A stretch of DNA of 51,353 bases. Origin: Micromonospora sicca. Lineage in GTDB: Bacteria > Actinomycetota > Actinomycetes > Mycobacteriales > Micromonosporaceae. This document shows, piece by piece, positions 24,893 through 33,801 of the stretch (position 1 is the first letter of the stretch; each line of letters begins with the position of its first letter). The position numbers and the translations under genes are program-made. The notes beneath the pieces were generated by a model. The model made no database searches. It worked only from the letters and a program-made list of their open reading frames with translations, and was not told the DNA's origin. The stretch covers positions 1-51,353 of the forward strand of contig NZ_QGKS01000211.1 of NCBI RefSeq assembly GCF_003172935.1. The letters are read 5' to 3'.

Positions 24893-25316
24893 TGTGCAAG
24901 CCTCCCGGCTACGTCGTCCGTAAGCAAGTTGCCGCTCTGGGATGCCCCCATGCGCGACCGCCGCTGGCGCCAGCACCCTCACCCAGCAGCACCTCGCGTG
25001 ACTCGCCGCGGTATCGCTACTCCTCGTGCGCGTTGCGAAGATCTTTCACCAGACCTCGCGGCGAGGTCAACCTACCGCTTGGGCTAACGAGCGTGATCGC
25101 CGTAGCAGTGATAGCGAACTACCCTGTCTGTGTCAACGCAGACGACCAGGCCTCATTCATGGGCTCAGCAGGAGCCTCCGGGCGTCCCAGAGCCGGTCCG
25201 CGATCTTGCACCGGCGCTGGCCTGTTCGGCCCGAGTGGTTAGGTGTGGGTGCCAGAGGTCTCCGTTGACGAACGCGCGACTCTCCGCTGCCTCCCAGGGG
25301 CTGCAGGTTACAAGTC
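24893..25316. other. intergenic region upstream of the methyltransferase, no gene called
   Basis: This gap of about 420 bp probably holds the methyltransferase promoter, on the minus strand. The stretch near 25095-25140 is AT-richer than its surroundings and contains GTCTG and CAGAC as a short inverted pair. Open frames are present, but their composition is unlike real proteins. No RNA gene or repeat was seen. Confidence 0.35.
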
Positions 25317-26135
25317 CTAACCGATGCCGGCCCTGGGGGCGGGGGCTTGCGGCGACGTCAGGAACTGCCCGGTCGAAGAGTTCCAGAGCCACTTCGGGGC
25401 GGATGTCCAGATCGGCGGCGGTTCCGGCCAGGGCTCGTCGAAGGGATCGTTGCCGTCGCTGAGTTGTCCGCTTATCCGGTTGATGAAGGGTCCCCAGCCG
25501 GGAGTGGGCTGCCACGAGCTGTCGCCGATAAGGATCCCGGCTACGGACTGGGGAGTCAACGTGAGGTAGGGCCGCTGCGGGTCGAGGGGGACGCGCCATT
25601 CGCGCTCGTGAGTCCAGTCAGACCAGCCTTCGCCGGGATCCGCCTCGAGCCGGACGGCGAAGGGCTTGTCCTGGCGCTGCCGTGTGTCCCATCGTGCCTT
25701 ACGCATGTAGGACACCGGTTCGCCTCCCTGGTCGTAGACCCACTGACGGGTGAACAGCAGCCCCCACGGCTGCCAACCACGTTTCAGGAGATGAATCAGG
25801 TGCGGTAGTGGGCTCTCGGAGAAACAGGCTGTGGGCTGGTCGGCCTCGGCGCCGAACGGTGGGAAGCCCTTCATCTGCCCAGTCGTGAGGATCCGGTCAA
25901 GCCGGGCGGCGGCCGAGGCGCTGGCGATGTCCGGCGGCACGTGCGGAGTCTGGCGCGTGTTGGTAGGACGGCCGCACAGGTGCACGAGAAGGTCGGATTG
26001 CGCGGGGCCTGCCCAGCCCAGACTGCCTTGGCTCACGACAACCGCCTCGCTTTCCTGCCTGCCGTGCTCCCCAAGTTCCGCAGCAGTTGTCGGCTTCTGG
26101 GCTACGAATCGTCGGCCTGAGCTGGAGAAACACAT
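25317..26135 (-). CDS. hypothetical protein of the defence island
   Basis: A 272-residue protein from an ATG at 26135. The middle reads LDRILTTGQMKGF, then PTACFSESPLPHLIHLL, WGLLFTRQWVYDQGG and a later DWTHEREWRVP. This layout (an early strand with ACFSE, a His-rich helix, then HEREWR) recalls DUF2971-type proteins found with abortive-infection genes, but I cannot confirm the family. No signal peptide or membrane segment. It lies upstream of the methyltransferase on the same strand and downstream of the kinase fusion. Confidence 0.65.
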   Translation of the reverse strand: MCFSSSGRRFVAQKPTTAAELGEHGRQESEAVVVSQGSLGWAGPAQSDLLVHLCGRPTNTRQTPHVPPDIASASAAARLDRILTTGQMKGFPPFGAEADQPTACFSESPLPHLIHLLKRGWQPWGLLFTRQWVYDQGGEPVSYMRKARWDTRQRQDKPFAVRLEADPGEGWSDWTHEREWRVPLDPQRPYLTLTPQSVAGILIGDSSWQPTPGWGPFINRISGQLSDGNDPFDEPWPEPPPIWTSAPKWLWNSSTGQFLTSPQAPAPRAGIG

Positions 26136-26605
26136 CAGGACAGCATCGGCGGCGTGTCACTAGGCGACGGCGTTTCCGCAGGTCACGCGGGTGAACACGA
26201 CGGGCGCTACTCCCGCCCAGGAGGGGCCACGCGCGCTACCTGGGTGCCGCGACCATAGCGGCACGCGCGCTGGCCGATCCGACAAGACACACGCCCAGAC
26301 GGTTATGTCCAGGCTTGCCAGGCGCCTGCCGGCGCCTTTGCGGCCATGACCTGGTGACACGGATACGGGCTCTCACCTGCGGGAACGTGACGTCCTAGTG
26401 ACACGCCTCGCCGCCTATTCGACGGCTTGTCCGCGCAGGTCAGGGGCGGTTTCCGTGGCGCAGAACGGCCCCGTTCCTGCGGAACCCGGGTGCTCGGGGG
26501 GCCCGCCCATCTTACCTCTGACCGGCACGGTCGCAGTGTCAGTATCGGTACCAGGTTCGAGACGCCGCCCGCAGGGTAGCGAGCCTGCCAGGGCGTGGCC
26601 GTTTA
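26136..26605. other. intergenic region between kinase fusion and hypothetical gene, nothing firm
   Basis: These 470 bp contain only short frames with poor composition. No terminator hairpin, tRNA or repeat was found. The promoter of the 25317-26135 gene probably lies at the left end, but I cannot place it. Confidence 0.3.
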
Positions 26606-29422
26606 TCAGGTGGGCGACAGCGGTTCCTGCTGGATGAGGGCCAGCCGGATCTGGTGATCGAGGTGCCGGTCGCCGGACAGGTGATCAAAGTGCTGGTGGA
26701 TGTCGGGCTGGCGCCGCAACGCCGCTGCGACGACGGCGGCGGCCTGCCCTGTCAAGGTTGCCAACCACGAGCCGATCTCCGCTTGGACGTCCCACCTGTC
26801 CCGCTGGTCCCAGAAGAAGATGGCGTCCGCACTGTCCTCGAGAAGGTCCCACGCCCCGCTGTCGGCGGCGGCGCGTGCGGCAACGAGGAGCCACCGGATC
26901 ACCGCGTCGACCTGGCCGTGTTCCAGGGTGACGTGGCCGCCGCTGTTCAGTGCGGTCATGCCTCGGACCACCTCGCCAGCGGCGGCCGGCTCAGCTACTA
27001 CGCCTTCGCGGATGTGCTCCGGGTCGAGATGGAATAGGACCTCGGTGCAGAGGTCGTAGTCGCCGGGGTGGCGGGCTGCGAGGGTGAACAGATGCCCGAG
27101 CGCTGCGGTGTCACTGTCGCGGACTGCCCGCAGCAACTGTTCGCCGCGGTTTGCTGGGATTTCTGGTGGCTCGTCGAGTTCGCGGGCCATGACAGCGAGG
27201 AGTTCGTCAACGTCCTTGGGGCGTCGGGACGGGTCAGGGTTGGTGGCTGCCTTGACGACGTTGCGCCAGGGTCCGTCGTCCGGCAGGAGCGGCACGTTGG
27301 GCTGGGGGGCGGTGCCGGTGAGGACCCAGCCGATGATCTGCCCGATGGCGTAGATGTCGGTCTGCGGGCTGCTGCCGCCGTGGGCGTCAACGTACTGCTC
27401 TGGCGCCGCGAATCCGGGGGTGCCGTATAGAGTGCCGGCTTGGGTGCGCCGTGCGTCGCTAGTCTGGCCGCGCGGGCGACGCCCGAGGCCCCAGTCGGCG
27501 ACCGTCCACCGTTCATCGAGGCGCAGGATGTTTTCTGGTTTCAGGTCGCGATGGATCCAGTCCTCCTGGTGGGGACGGCGCAGGGCATGGCACACGGCGG
27601 TCACCATCGCGCGTAGCCGTTCCGGGTCCTTCAGTTCGTGGACAAGGGTCTCGGCGGTGTCGTCGGCGAGGGGCATGACAAACCAGTCGTTGGCGGGGCC
27701 GAAGTCCAACACTGGCATGACGTGCGGGTGCTCGCCGAACAGCCGCGCCGCGTCGAGCTCCCGCCGCATGCGGGCGGTTGCGTCCTTGCTGCTCGACCTG
27801 AGCTTCTTGACAGCTACCCGGATCCCAGACGGCCTGTGGGTTGCGGCCGTGACGGTCGCCTGGCCGCCGCGCGCGATCGGTCTTGGGTCCAGGGAGTAGT
27901 CCCGCCGATTGCCCCGGGCAGCCTCCCGGACCCTGGCATAGGGGTCGACGACGCTGCTTTCGTTTGCAGTAGCGCCCACAGGGTGCGCCGCTGGGTTCCC
28001 AACAGCCGGCGTGACACCGGTAAGCCGGACCACGACCGGGCGCGGGACCCGCACATCGTTGCCGCGGATGTCCGCGAGAACGTAGACGCAGCCGTCTGGC
28101 CCCATGGCCAGGCCACGCACGTGGTTGACCGGCAGGGTGGCGATCATTTCGCTCTCGCCTGTGGCGGGATGAGTGCGGTAGATCGTGGCCCGTACCCCGT
28201 GCATGTCGGGCGATGCCGTGAGCACGGTTTCCTCGCCCACGACAACCAGGTGAGCCGGGTACGACTGAGGTGAGAGGATCCAGTCAGTGCGCCCGACCGC
28301 GCTGGTCCTGGCAAGGTCGATGACCGCGGAGTGTCCGCCGGCTGCCAGGAAGAACCGGCGGCCGGTTAGCTGGCCCGCCGCACGGACGGCCGCGCCGAAA
28401 CCCACGTCATACCGTTGCTGCTCTCCCAGCGCCCTGCCCAAGAGATTCAAGGCCAGGCTGCCAGCACCAACGCCGTATGTCACGCCGGAACCCGACAAGG
28501 CCCAAGTCTCCACGCCGGTTCCGGCCACCAGACTGGCGGGCCCGGGGAAACCACCGGCGACGACCGTCAACCTCTGGTCCTTCCAATGCACGACTGTGCC
28601 GCGACACATTGTCAGCACGCCCCCGTCTGCCTCTGCGAGGGCGGAGCCGGCGCAGCCGGCAATCGGCAGCAGCCACCTGCTGGTGCCGCGCTTCGCGTCG
28701 ACTTCGGCAATTCCGTCCTCGGTCGTGACGAGGAGGCTCTGATCGTGCCGCACGGCCAGCCCCAAGGGCTCCGGCCACCCACCCTCGCCGACGAGGACCA
28801 ACTGGGCCTCGACGCCAGAGGCCGTCTGCGCCTCCCACGGCGGCGGTGCCGCCACCCGATGCGGCGGGACGAACCCTTCAGCGGGTTCCGCTCGTTCCCG
28901 ATCAACGAGAAGCTCAGTCAGGGGAGTGTGCGGGCTGCCACCGCCTACGAGCCTCGCCGTGGCCTCTTCGAACAGTTCCGCCGGCGGCAGCAAACCGGAG
29001 ATCATCGCTTCGAGATGGGCGCGGTCCAGGAGCAGCGCTTGCGAATTCGCGTCGCGCAGAGCCTCGACTGCGCCGCGGGCGAACCCCGACACGGAGAGCA
29101 TGACGGGCTGCGCGTGAGGCACCGGTTGGGTTGCGCGCCCGAAGGCTCGGACCTGGGATACGGACGCGGCTTTCGAAAACCAGATGACGTCGACCAGATA
29201 ATCCCGGCCGTCGACCCTAACGCCGATGCCAGGGCCGGACGTGATGAACGCCCGGGCTGTCTTCCGGGGTGCGAGGCCTCCTGAACGCAAGGTATCGAGG
29301 ACGAGCGTTGTCAGTTGCGTGGCACGCTCGCCGTCGGACAGGCCCCCGTTCATGAGCTGGCCATAGCGAGTGACGAGGCTGTTTCGCGGGTCGCTGGCCT
29401 TGTCATCGTCGCGGACTGCCAT
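26606..29422 (-). CDS. nuclease-like / beta-propeller / Ser-Thr kinase fusion protein
   Basis: A 938-residue multidomain protein. Residues about 50-150 resemble a restriction-endonuclease (Mrr-like) fold: VRVDGRDYLVDVIWFSK, then LSVSGFARGAVEAL. The D/E-x-K motif reads Asp78-Val-Ile, so the lysine is missing. Residues about 210-470 have repeated strands (DGIAEVDAKRGTSRWLL, PDGCVYVLADIRGN) like a beta-propeller. Residues about 510-770 are a Ser/Thr kinase: ARGGQATV loop (517-524), VAVKK lysine, HRDLKPEN (624-631), DWG instead of DFG (643-645), and GTPGFAAPEQ. The C-terminal 150 residues are helical. PglW and Stk2 are precedents for kinases in phage defence. The ATG follows AAGGG. Confidence 0.85.
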   Translation of the reverse strand: MAVRDDDKASDPRNSLVTRYGQLMNGGLSDGERATQLTTLVLDTLRSGGLAPRKTARAFITSGPGIGVRVDGRDYLVDVIWFSKAASVSQVRAFGRATQPVPHAQPVMLSVSGFARGAVEALRDANSQALLLDRAHLEAMISGLLPPAELFEEATARLVGGGSPHTPLTELLVDRERAEPAEGFVPPHRVAAPPPWEAQTASGVEAQLVLVGEGGWPEPLGLAVRHDQSLLVTTEDGIAEVDAKRGTSRWLLPIAGCAGSALAEADGGVLTMCRGTVVHWKDQRLTVVAGGFPGPASLVAGTGVETWALSGSGVTYGVGAGSLALNLLGRALGEQQRYDVGFGAAVRAAGQLTGRRFFLAAGGHSAVIDLARTSAVGRTDWILSPQSYPAHLVVVGEETVLTASPDMHGVRATIYRTHPATGESEMIATLPVNHVRGLAMGPDGCVYVLADIRGNDVRVPRPVVVRLTGVTPAVGNPAAHPVGATANESSVVDPYARVREAARGNRRDYSLDPRPIARGGQATVTAATHRPSGIRVAVKKLRSSSKDATARMRRELDAARLFGEHPHVMPVLDFGPANDWFVMPLADDTAETLVHELKDPERLRAMVTAVCHALRRPHQEDWIHRDLKPENILRLDERWTVADWGLGRRPRGQTSDARRTQAGTLYGTPGFAAPEQYVDAHGGSSPQTDIYAIGQIIGWVLTGTAPQPNVPLLPDDGPWRNVVKAATNPDPSRRPKDVDELLAVMARELDEPPEIPANRGEQLLRAVRDSDTAALGHLFTLAARHPGDYDLCTEVLFHLDPEHIREGVVAEPAAAGEVVRGMTALNSGGHVTLEHGQVDAVIRWLLVAARAAADSGAWDLLEDSADAIFFWDQRDRWDVQAEIGSWLATLTGQAAAVVAAALRRQPDIHQHFDHLSGDRHLDHQIRLALIQQEPLSPT

Positions 29423-29436
29423 GCTGGCCCTTTCGC

Positions 29437-29875
29437 CTATGGTGCCGACCTCGCCGGTAGGTTTTCAGAATGAACTAACCGGCCGCCACCCCCGTCCTTG
29501 CTAGCCGGGCGGCCATCTGCCGCCGAAGCCGCACCGGCATGCTGCAACGGTCCGTGGTCGGTAGCCTCGCAGACCAGCACATTATCCTGGCGCCGGAGGT
29601 GGACGTGCCCGTGGCCGCCCCCGTACCGCACCGCGTTGGTGACCAGGCTCGTGTACGGCGAGAACAAAGCCGTAGTCGGCGCATTCGGGCATCCGCGCCG
29701 CGGATACCTGCACCTCGAGCGCCTGCCGCACCTCGCTGACCGGCTGGCAGGCCGCGGGGCCGGTGGTCGGTGGCCCGCGGCCGAGGCTGCTCCACCTGTG
29801 CGTGGCCGTGGCCAGCAGCCGGGCGGCGACCTCGCTGACTGGCTCAGCCTTCCTGGCACATGTCGGCCACGCCAC
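29437..29875 (-). pseudogene. frameshifted anti-sigma regulatory ATPase (HATPase_c) pseudogene
   Basis: Two minus-strand frames together read as one short GHKL-type ATPase. Frame one gives VRQALEVQVSAARMP...DYGFVLAVHE. The match then continues in another frame as LVTNAVRYGGGHGHVHL and EATDHGP. Between GAG and CTGGTC one extra C (a G on the plus strand at 29646/29647) breaks the frame. The paralogue at 33340-33801 has the intact run FVLAVHELVTNVVRHGGG. The C-terminal part after DHGP is also degenerate. It lies just upstream of the kinase fusion on the same strand. Confidence 0.8.
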
Positions 29876-30165
29876 CGGCCGCCCCGGACCTTTGGATATC
29901 TCTCACGCTGATGCTCCTGGAACGCAAGCCGGGCTGGTCGGCCTGCCGCGAGGGCTGTGGATGACGGACAATGCCCGATTACATGCGGCCTGTGCTACCT
30001 GCTGCGGTCCGGTCGGGTTGAAGATGGCTGGGGTCTGACCCTGCAGTCGTCGGAGAAAGGTCCGAGCTGCAGAGCATGCTCAACACCTGCAGCTCCTGGC
30101 CGCGTACCCCCGGCCGGCGGCGGCGTCCTTCTGGACAGCGGGACCGCCGGCGGGGCCTGGTGCCG
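29876..30165. other. intergenic, no gene seen
   Basis: About 290 bp of GC-rich sequence between the ATPase pseudogene and the small gene behind recD2. Open frames here have no natural composition, and no hairpin or RNA gene was recognised. Confidence 0.3.
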
Positions 30166-30432
30166 TCACTGGGGTGGTGACGACGCAGCCTCGCCGGCTT
30201 GCTTGCGCCACTGGCCGCCGGCGTCGGCGGCGAGGAGGCGCTTGACCATGGCGAGGGCCTCGGGTTCCGTGTCGAACTCCCACCGCAGCACGCGGCCTGT
30301 CTCGCTGTCCCCGGCGCGGGCAATCACCTTCCACCGGATCTCGCGGGTCAGCCAGACGTCCCGGCGGGCCAGGCGGCCCCAAATTCCGTTCCACCAGCGT
30401 CCCGCCATTTCCTCCACCCCGGCATCGTACAA
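30166..30432 (-). CDS. small hypothetical protein downstream of recD2
   Basis: An 88-residue protein from 30432; an internal Met nine residues in (MAGRWWNGIW, 30408) is an alternative start. It is Trp/Arg-rich with strand-rich composition (VWLTREIRWKVIA, then RVLRWEFDTEPEALAMVKRLL). It begins 18 bp after the recD2 stop on the same strand, so it is probably co-transcribed. No known family. It is unlikely to be a chance frame because composition and coupling fit. Confidence 0.65.
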   Translation of the reverse strand: MYDAGVEEMAGRWWNGIWGRLARRDVWLTREIRWKVIARAGDSETGRVLRWEFDTEPEALAMVKRLLAADAGGQWRKQAGEAASSPPQ

Positions 30433-30450
30433 GCGTTCGACTGGCTGGTG

Positions 30451-32664
30451 TCAGGTAAGTCGGTGGTCGAGGGCGGTGTGGCGGCGTCCGGCGCCGATGG
30501 TGCGGACGGCGGCGGCGAGGGCGCGGCGGGAGCCGACGAGGACGACGAGTTGTTTGGCGCGGGTGACGGCGGTGTAGAGCAGGTTGCGTTGCAGCATCAT
30601 CCAGGCGCTGGTGGTCAGGGGGATGACGACGGCGGGGTATTCGGAGCCTTGGGAGCGGTGGATGGTCATGGCGTAGGCGTGGGCGAGTTCGTCGAGTTCG
30701 TCGAAGTCGTAGTCGATGCTCTCGTCCTCGTCGGTGCGCACCGTGAGGGCCTGTTCCTCGGTGGAGAGGGCGGTGACGATGCCGAGGGTGCCGTTGAAGA
30801 CGCCGGCTTGGCCCTTGTCGTAGTTGTTGCGGATCTGGGTGACCTTGTCGCCGATCCGGAACACCCGCCCGCCCATCCGGCGTTCCGGTTGCCCGTCCCG
30901 TGCGGGAGTGAGGCGCTGTTGTAGCAGCCCGTTGAGGGCGCCGGCTCCGGCGGGGCCCCGGTGCATGGGGGTGAGGACCTGCACGTCGCGGCGCGGGTCG
31001 AGGCCGAATTTGGCGGGGATGCGGGTGCAGGCGACGTCGACGGTCAGCGCGGCGGTGGCGTCGGTGTCCTCGCAGGCGAACAGGAAGAAATCGCTGAGGC
31101 CTTGTAGGAGGGGTGGTTTGCCGGCGTTGATGCGGTGGGCGTTGGCGACCACGCCGGACTCGGCGGCTTGGCGGAAGATCTGCGTCAGCCGCACCCGGGG
31201 GATGGCCGGGGCGGCGAGGAGGTCGCGGAGGACTTCCCCGGCGCCGACGGAGGGGAGTTGGTCGACGTCGCCGACGAGGAGCAGGTGCGCGCCGGGTGGG
31301 ACGGCCTTGACGAGCTTGTTGGCCAGGACGAGGTCGAGCATCGACGCCTCGTCGACGACCAGGAGGTCGACGTCGAGAGGGTTGTCCCGGTCGTAGGTGG
31401 CCTCGCCGCCGGGGCGCAGCTGCAGCAGCCGGTGCACGGTGGCCGCAGGATGGCCGGTCAGCTCCGACAGGCGCTTCGCGGCGCGCCCCGTTGGGGCGGC
31501 GAGGGTGACCTTGGCTTTCTTCGCGGCGGCGAGTTCGACGATCGACCGGACGGTGAAGCTCTTGCCGCACCCGGGCCCGCCGGTCAGCACGGCGACCTTG
31601 GAGGTGAGCGCGAGGCGGACCGCCTGCTCCTGCTCCGCAGCCAGGTCAGCGCCGGTGCGGGCCTTCAACCAGGCCAGGGCCTTGTCCCAGTTGACGTCGC
31701 TGAAGTGGGGCAGCCGGTCGACGCGGACTCCCAGGAGCCGCTGCAGCGCCCCGGCCAGGGATTGCTCGGCGCGGTGGAACGGCACCAGGTACACCGCCGG
31801 CACCGGCTCGCCGTCAGGGCCGGGCAGCGTCTCGCGGACGACGCCCTCCTCGGCGGTGAGGTCGTCGAGGCAGCGGGCGACGAGGTCGCCGGGCACGTTC
31901 AGGATCTTGGTGGCATCGGCGACGAGCTGCGGGGCAGGCAGGTAGCAGTGCCCGGAGTCGGTGGCCTCTGACAGGGTGTACTGCAGGCCGGCCTTGACCC
32001 GCTGTGGGCTGTCGTGCGGGATGCCGACGGCCTGGGCGATGGTGTCGGCGGTCTTGAAGCCGATGCCCCACACGTCGGCGGCCAGCCGGTACGGCTCGTT
32101 GCGCACCACCGAGATCGACGCGTCGGCGTATTTCTTGAAGATCCGCACGGCCAGGGACGTGGACACGCCGACGCCCTGGAGGAAGACCATCACCTCCTTG
32201 ATGGCCTTCTGCTCTTCCCACGCCGCGGTGATCTTCGCCGTGCGTTTCGGGCCCAGGCCGGGGACCTCGACCAGCCGGGCGGGTTCTTCCTCGATGACCC
32301 GAAGGGTGTCGAGGCCGAAGTGGGCGACGATCCGCTCGGCGAACACCGGGCCGATGCCTTTGACCAGGCCGGAGCCGAGGTAGCGCTGGATGCCCTGGAT
32401 GGTGGCGGGCAGGACGGTGGTGTAGGAGTCGACCTCGAACTGCCGCCCGTACTGCGGGTGCGACGACCATCGTCCCTGGAGGCGCAGACTCTCCCCGGGC
32501 TGAGCGCCGAGCAGCGCACCGACCACCGTCAACAGGTCGCTGCTGCGGTCGGTGGCGACCCGGGCGACGGTGTAGCCGGTCTCCTCGTTGACGTAGGTCA
32601 ACCGCTCCAGCACCGCGTCCAGTACCGCCAGGGGCGGACGGGTGGGAGCGGTCACGGCGACCAT
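30451..32664 (-). CDS. recD2: RecD2-type ATP-dependent DNA helicase
   Basis: A 737-residue superfamily 1B helicase of the RecD2 class. The N-terminal 340 residues carry the OB-like region (NEETGYTVARV) and helix-hairpin-helix motifs (VKGIGPVFAERIV, VPGLGPKRTAKI, WGIGFKTADTIA). The helicase core has Walker A GGPGCGKS, motif II VVDEASML, GDVDQLPSVGAGEVL and the C-terminal HRSQGSEYPAVVIPL and YTAVTRAKQLVVLVG. RecD2 unwinds DNA 5' to 3' and acts in repair outside RecBCD. The start is set at ATG 32664. The frame is open further upstream because it runs into the remains of a regulator gene. Confidence 0.9.
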   Translation of the reverse strand: MVAVTAPTRPPLAVLDAVLERLTYVNEETGYTVARVATDRSSDLLTVVGALLGAQPGESLRLQGRWSSHPQYGRQFEVDSYTTVLPATIQGIQRYLGSGLVKGIGPVFAERIVAHFGLDTLRVIEEEPARLVEVPGLGPKRTAKITAAWEEQKAIKEVMVFLQGVGVSTSLAVRIFKKYADASISVVRNEPYRLAADVWGIGFKTADTIAQAVGIPHDSPQRVKAGLQYTLSEATDSGHCYLPAPQLVADATKILNVPGDLVARCLDDLTAEEGVVRETLPGPDGEPVPAVYLVPFHRAEQSLAGALQRLLGVRVDRLPHFSDVNWDKALAWLKARTGADLAAEQEQAVRLALTSKVAVLTGGPGCGKSFTVRSIVELAAAKKAKVTLAAPTGRAAKRLSELTGHPAATVHRLLQLRPGGEATYDRDNPLDVDLLVVDEASMLDLVLANKLVKAVPPGAHLLLVGDVDQLPSVGAGEVLRDLLAAPAIPRVRLTQIFRQAAESGVVANAHRINAGKPPLLQGLSDFFLFACEDTDATAALTVDVACTRIPAKFGLDPRRDVQVLTPMHRGPAGAGALNGLLQQRLTPARDGQPERRMGGRVFRIGDKVTQIRNNYDKGQAGVFNGTLGIVTALSTEEQALTVRTDEDESIDYDFDELDELAHAYAMTIHRSQGSEYPAVVIPLTTSAWMMLQRNLLYTAVTRAKQLVVLVGSRRALAAAVRTIGAGRRHTALDHRLT

Positions 32665-32729
32665 CCTGCCGCCTCCAGACGGTGGGCTGCCACCCGGCGT
32701 CGACGCGACCGTGCCATGCGGCGGTGGCG

Positions 32730-33151
32730 GCCAGGGCGGGCAGCTTGCCGGATGGCCGCGGCGGGCCAGGTAGCGCAGTAGGTCGTGGATCTGGTGTTTC
32801 TCGGCCTCGGGGACAGAGTTGTCTGCCACCCGCTGTCGAATGATCCTGATGTCGGCCTCGACCTCCTCCGCGCCGCGGTCGCCGCCCCGGCGGGAGGGGT
32901 CGGGCAGCGCGAGCGGTCGCTTCGCCGCCGCGATCGGGCAGGTCGAGTGCCGGGCACAGGCCGCTTACCTTGGCCAGCTCGGGATAGTGCTGCCAGTTGC
33001 CGGCGAGCCAGCGGAAAGTGGTCGAGCGGCTGACGCCGGTGTGCCGGGCGACGTCGCCGATAGTTCAGCCGCGCTCCTGCCGGGCGTCTTTGACTGCCCG
33101 ACGAACGAACTGGGCGAAGGCCGCCTGCGGTGTGCTCGCCACTGGGCCCAT
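32730..33151 (-). pseudogene. XRE-type regulator pseudogene upstream of recD2
   Basis: The minus strand from ATG 33151 reads FAQFVRRAVKDARQERG then TGA (33065-33067). The match continues in the same frame as IGDVARHTGVSRSTTFRWLAGNW with PELAKV, a helix-turn-helix of a kind common in Micromonosporaceae. After ALDLP, near 32940, the frame shifts and continues as AEEVEADIRIIRQRV and VPEAEKHQIHDLLRYLARR, the usual C-terminus of these proteins. The stop is lost, so this last frame runs on into recD2. At least two lesions, a stop and a frameshift, argue that it is dead. Confidence 0.75.
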
Positions 33152-33339
33152 CCTCAGTCGTGACCCTCCATGAGCCGTCGCATTCCCTCAGGGTAGATCG
33201 CACCCACCCCCCGTTGATCAAGTCTGATCAGACGGCCGTGCGCGACGCCCGCCTGCTTGCCGTATGGATCGAGCGGTCGGCGTGCCGGCGGCGCCAAGCG
33301 TCACGCTGCGTGAATCTCCGCCGTGTACCGTCCGGTGAC

Positions 33340-33801
33340 ATGAGCAGCGGTGACCACGACGCTGGCGAGGACGATCCAGACGGTGGCGGGCAGGCTGCGG
33401 TGACGCTGGTGTCGGAGGTGATCACCGCGGCTGCGCTCGCACGCCTGCGCCACGCGGTGACCGCCGCAGCCGGTTCGGCAGGCCTGACCGAGGGCGCGTT
33501 GGAGGACTTCGTCTTGGCGGTGCATGAGCTGGTCACCAACGTCGTACGCCACGGCGGCGGCGCCGGTGAACTGCTGCTGCGCCAGGACGGGGAGGTGCTG
33601 ACGTGCCAAGTCACCGACCGCGGCCCCGGCCTCGACGACGTCGCGATACGCCTTCCCGCGCCAGAGGAGGCCGGCCACCGGGGGCTCTGGCTGGCGCAGC
33701 GGCTCAGCGGCGCCCTCGTGATCGACAGCAGCCCCGGCGGGGTGACCGCGTCCGTCACGACGCGCATCACACCGCGACGGCCAACCGCTCAGGGACGGTG
33801 A
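33340..33801 (+). CDS. anti-sigma regulatory factor, HATPase_c (SpoIIAB/RsbW-like)
   Basis: A 153-residue serine-kinase-type anti-sigma factor from an ATG at 33340. The GHKL ATP site is seen as FVLAVHELVTNVVRHGGG (N box with E-x3-N), then DRGPG (G1) and GHRGLWLAQRLS (G2). Such proteins bind a sigma factor and phosphorylate the STAS partner. Its stop overlaps the STAS start (GTGA), a classic partner-switch pair. It is the intact relative of the pseudogene at 29437-29875. Confidence 0.9.
   Translation: MSSGDHDAGEDDPDGGGQAAVTLVSEVITAAALARLRHAVTAAAGSAGLTEGALEDFVLAVHELVTNVVRHGGGAGELLLRQDGEVLTCQVTDRGPGLDDVAIRLPAPEEAGHRGLWLAQRLSGALVIDSSPGGVTASVTTRITPRRPTAQGR

Noticed and set aside
30080..31570. 496-codon minus-strand frame inside recD2
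   Set aside because: Arg/Pro-rich composition and overlap with the RecD2 helicase core show it is a frame shadow.
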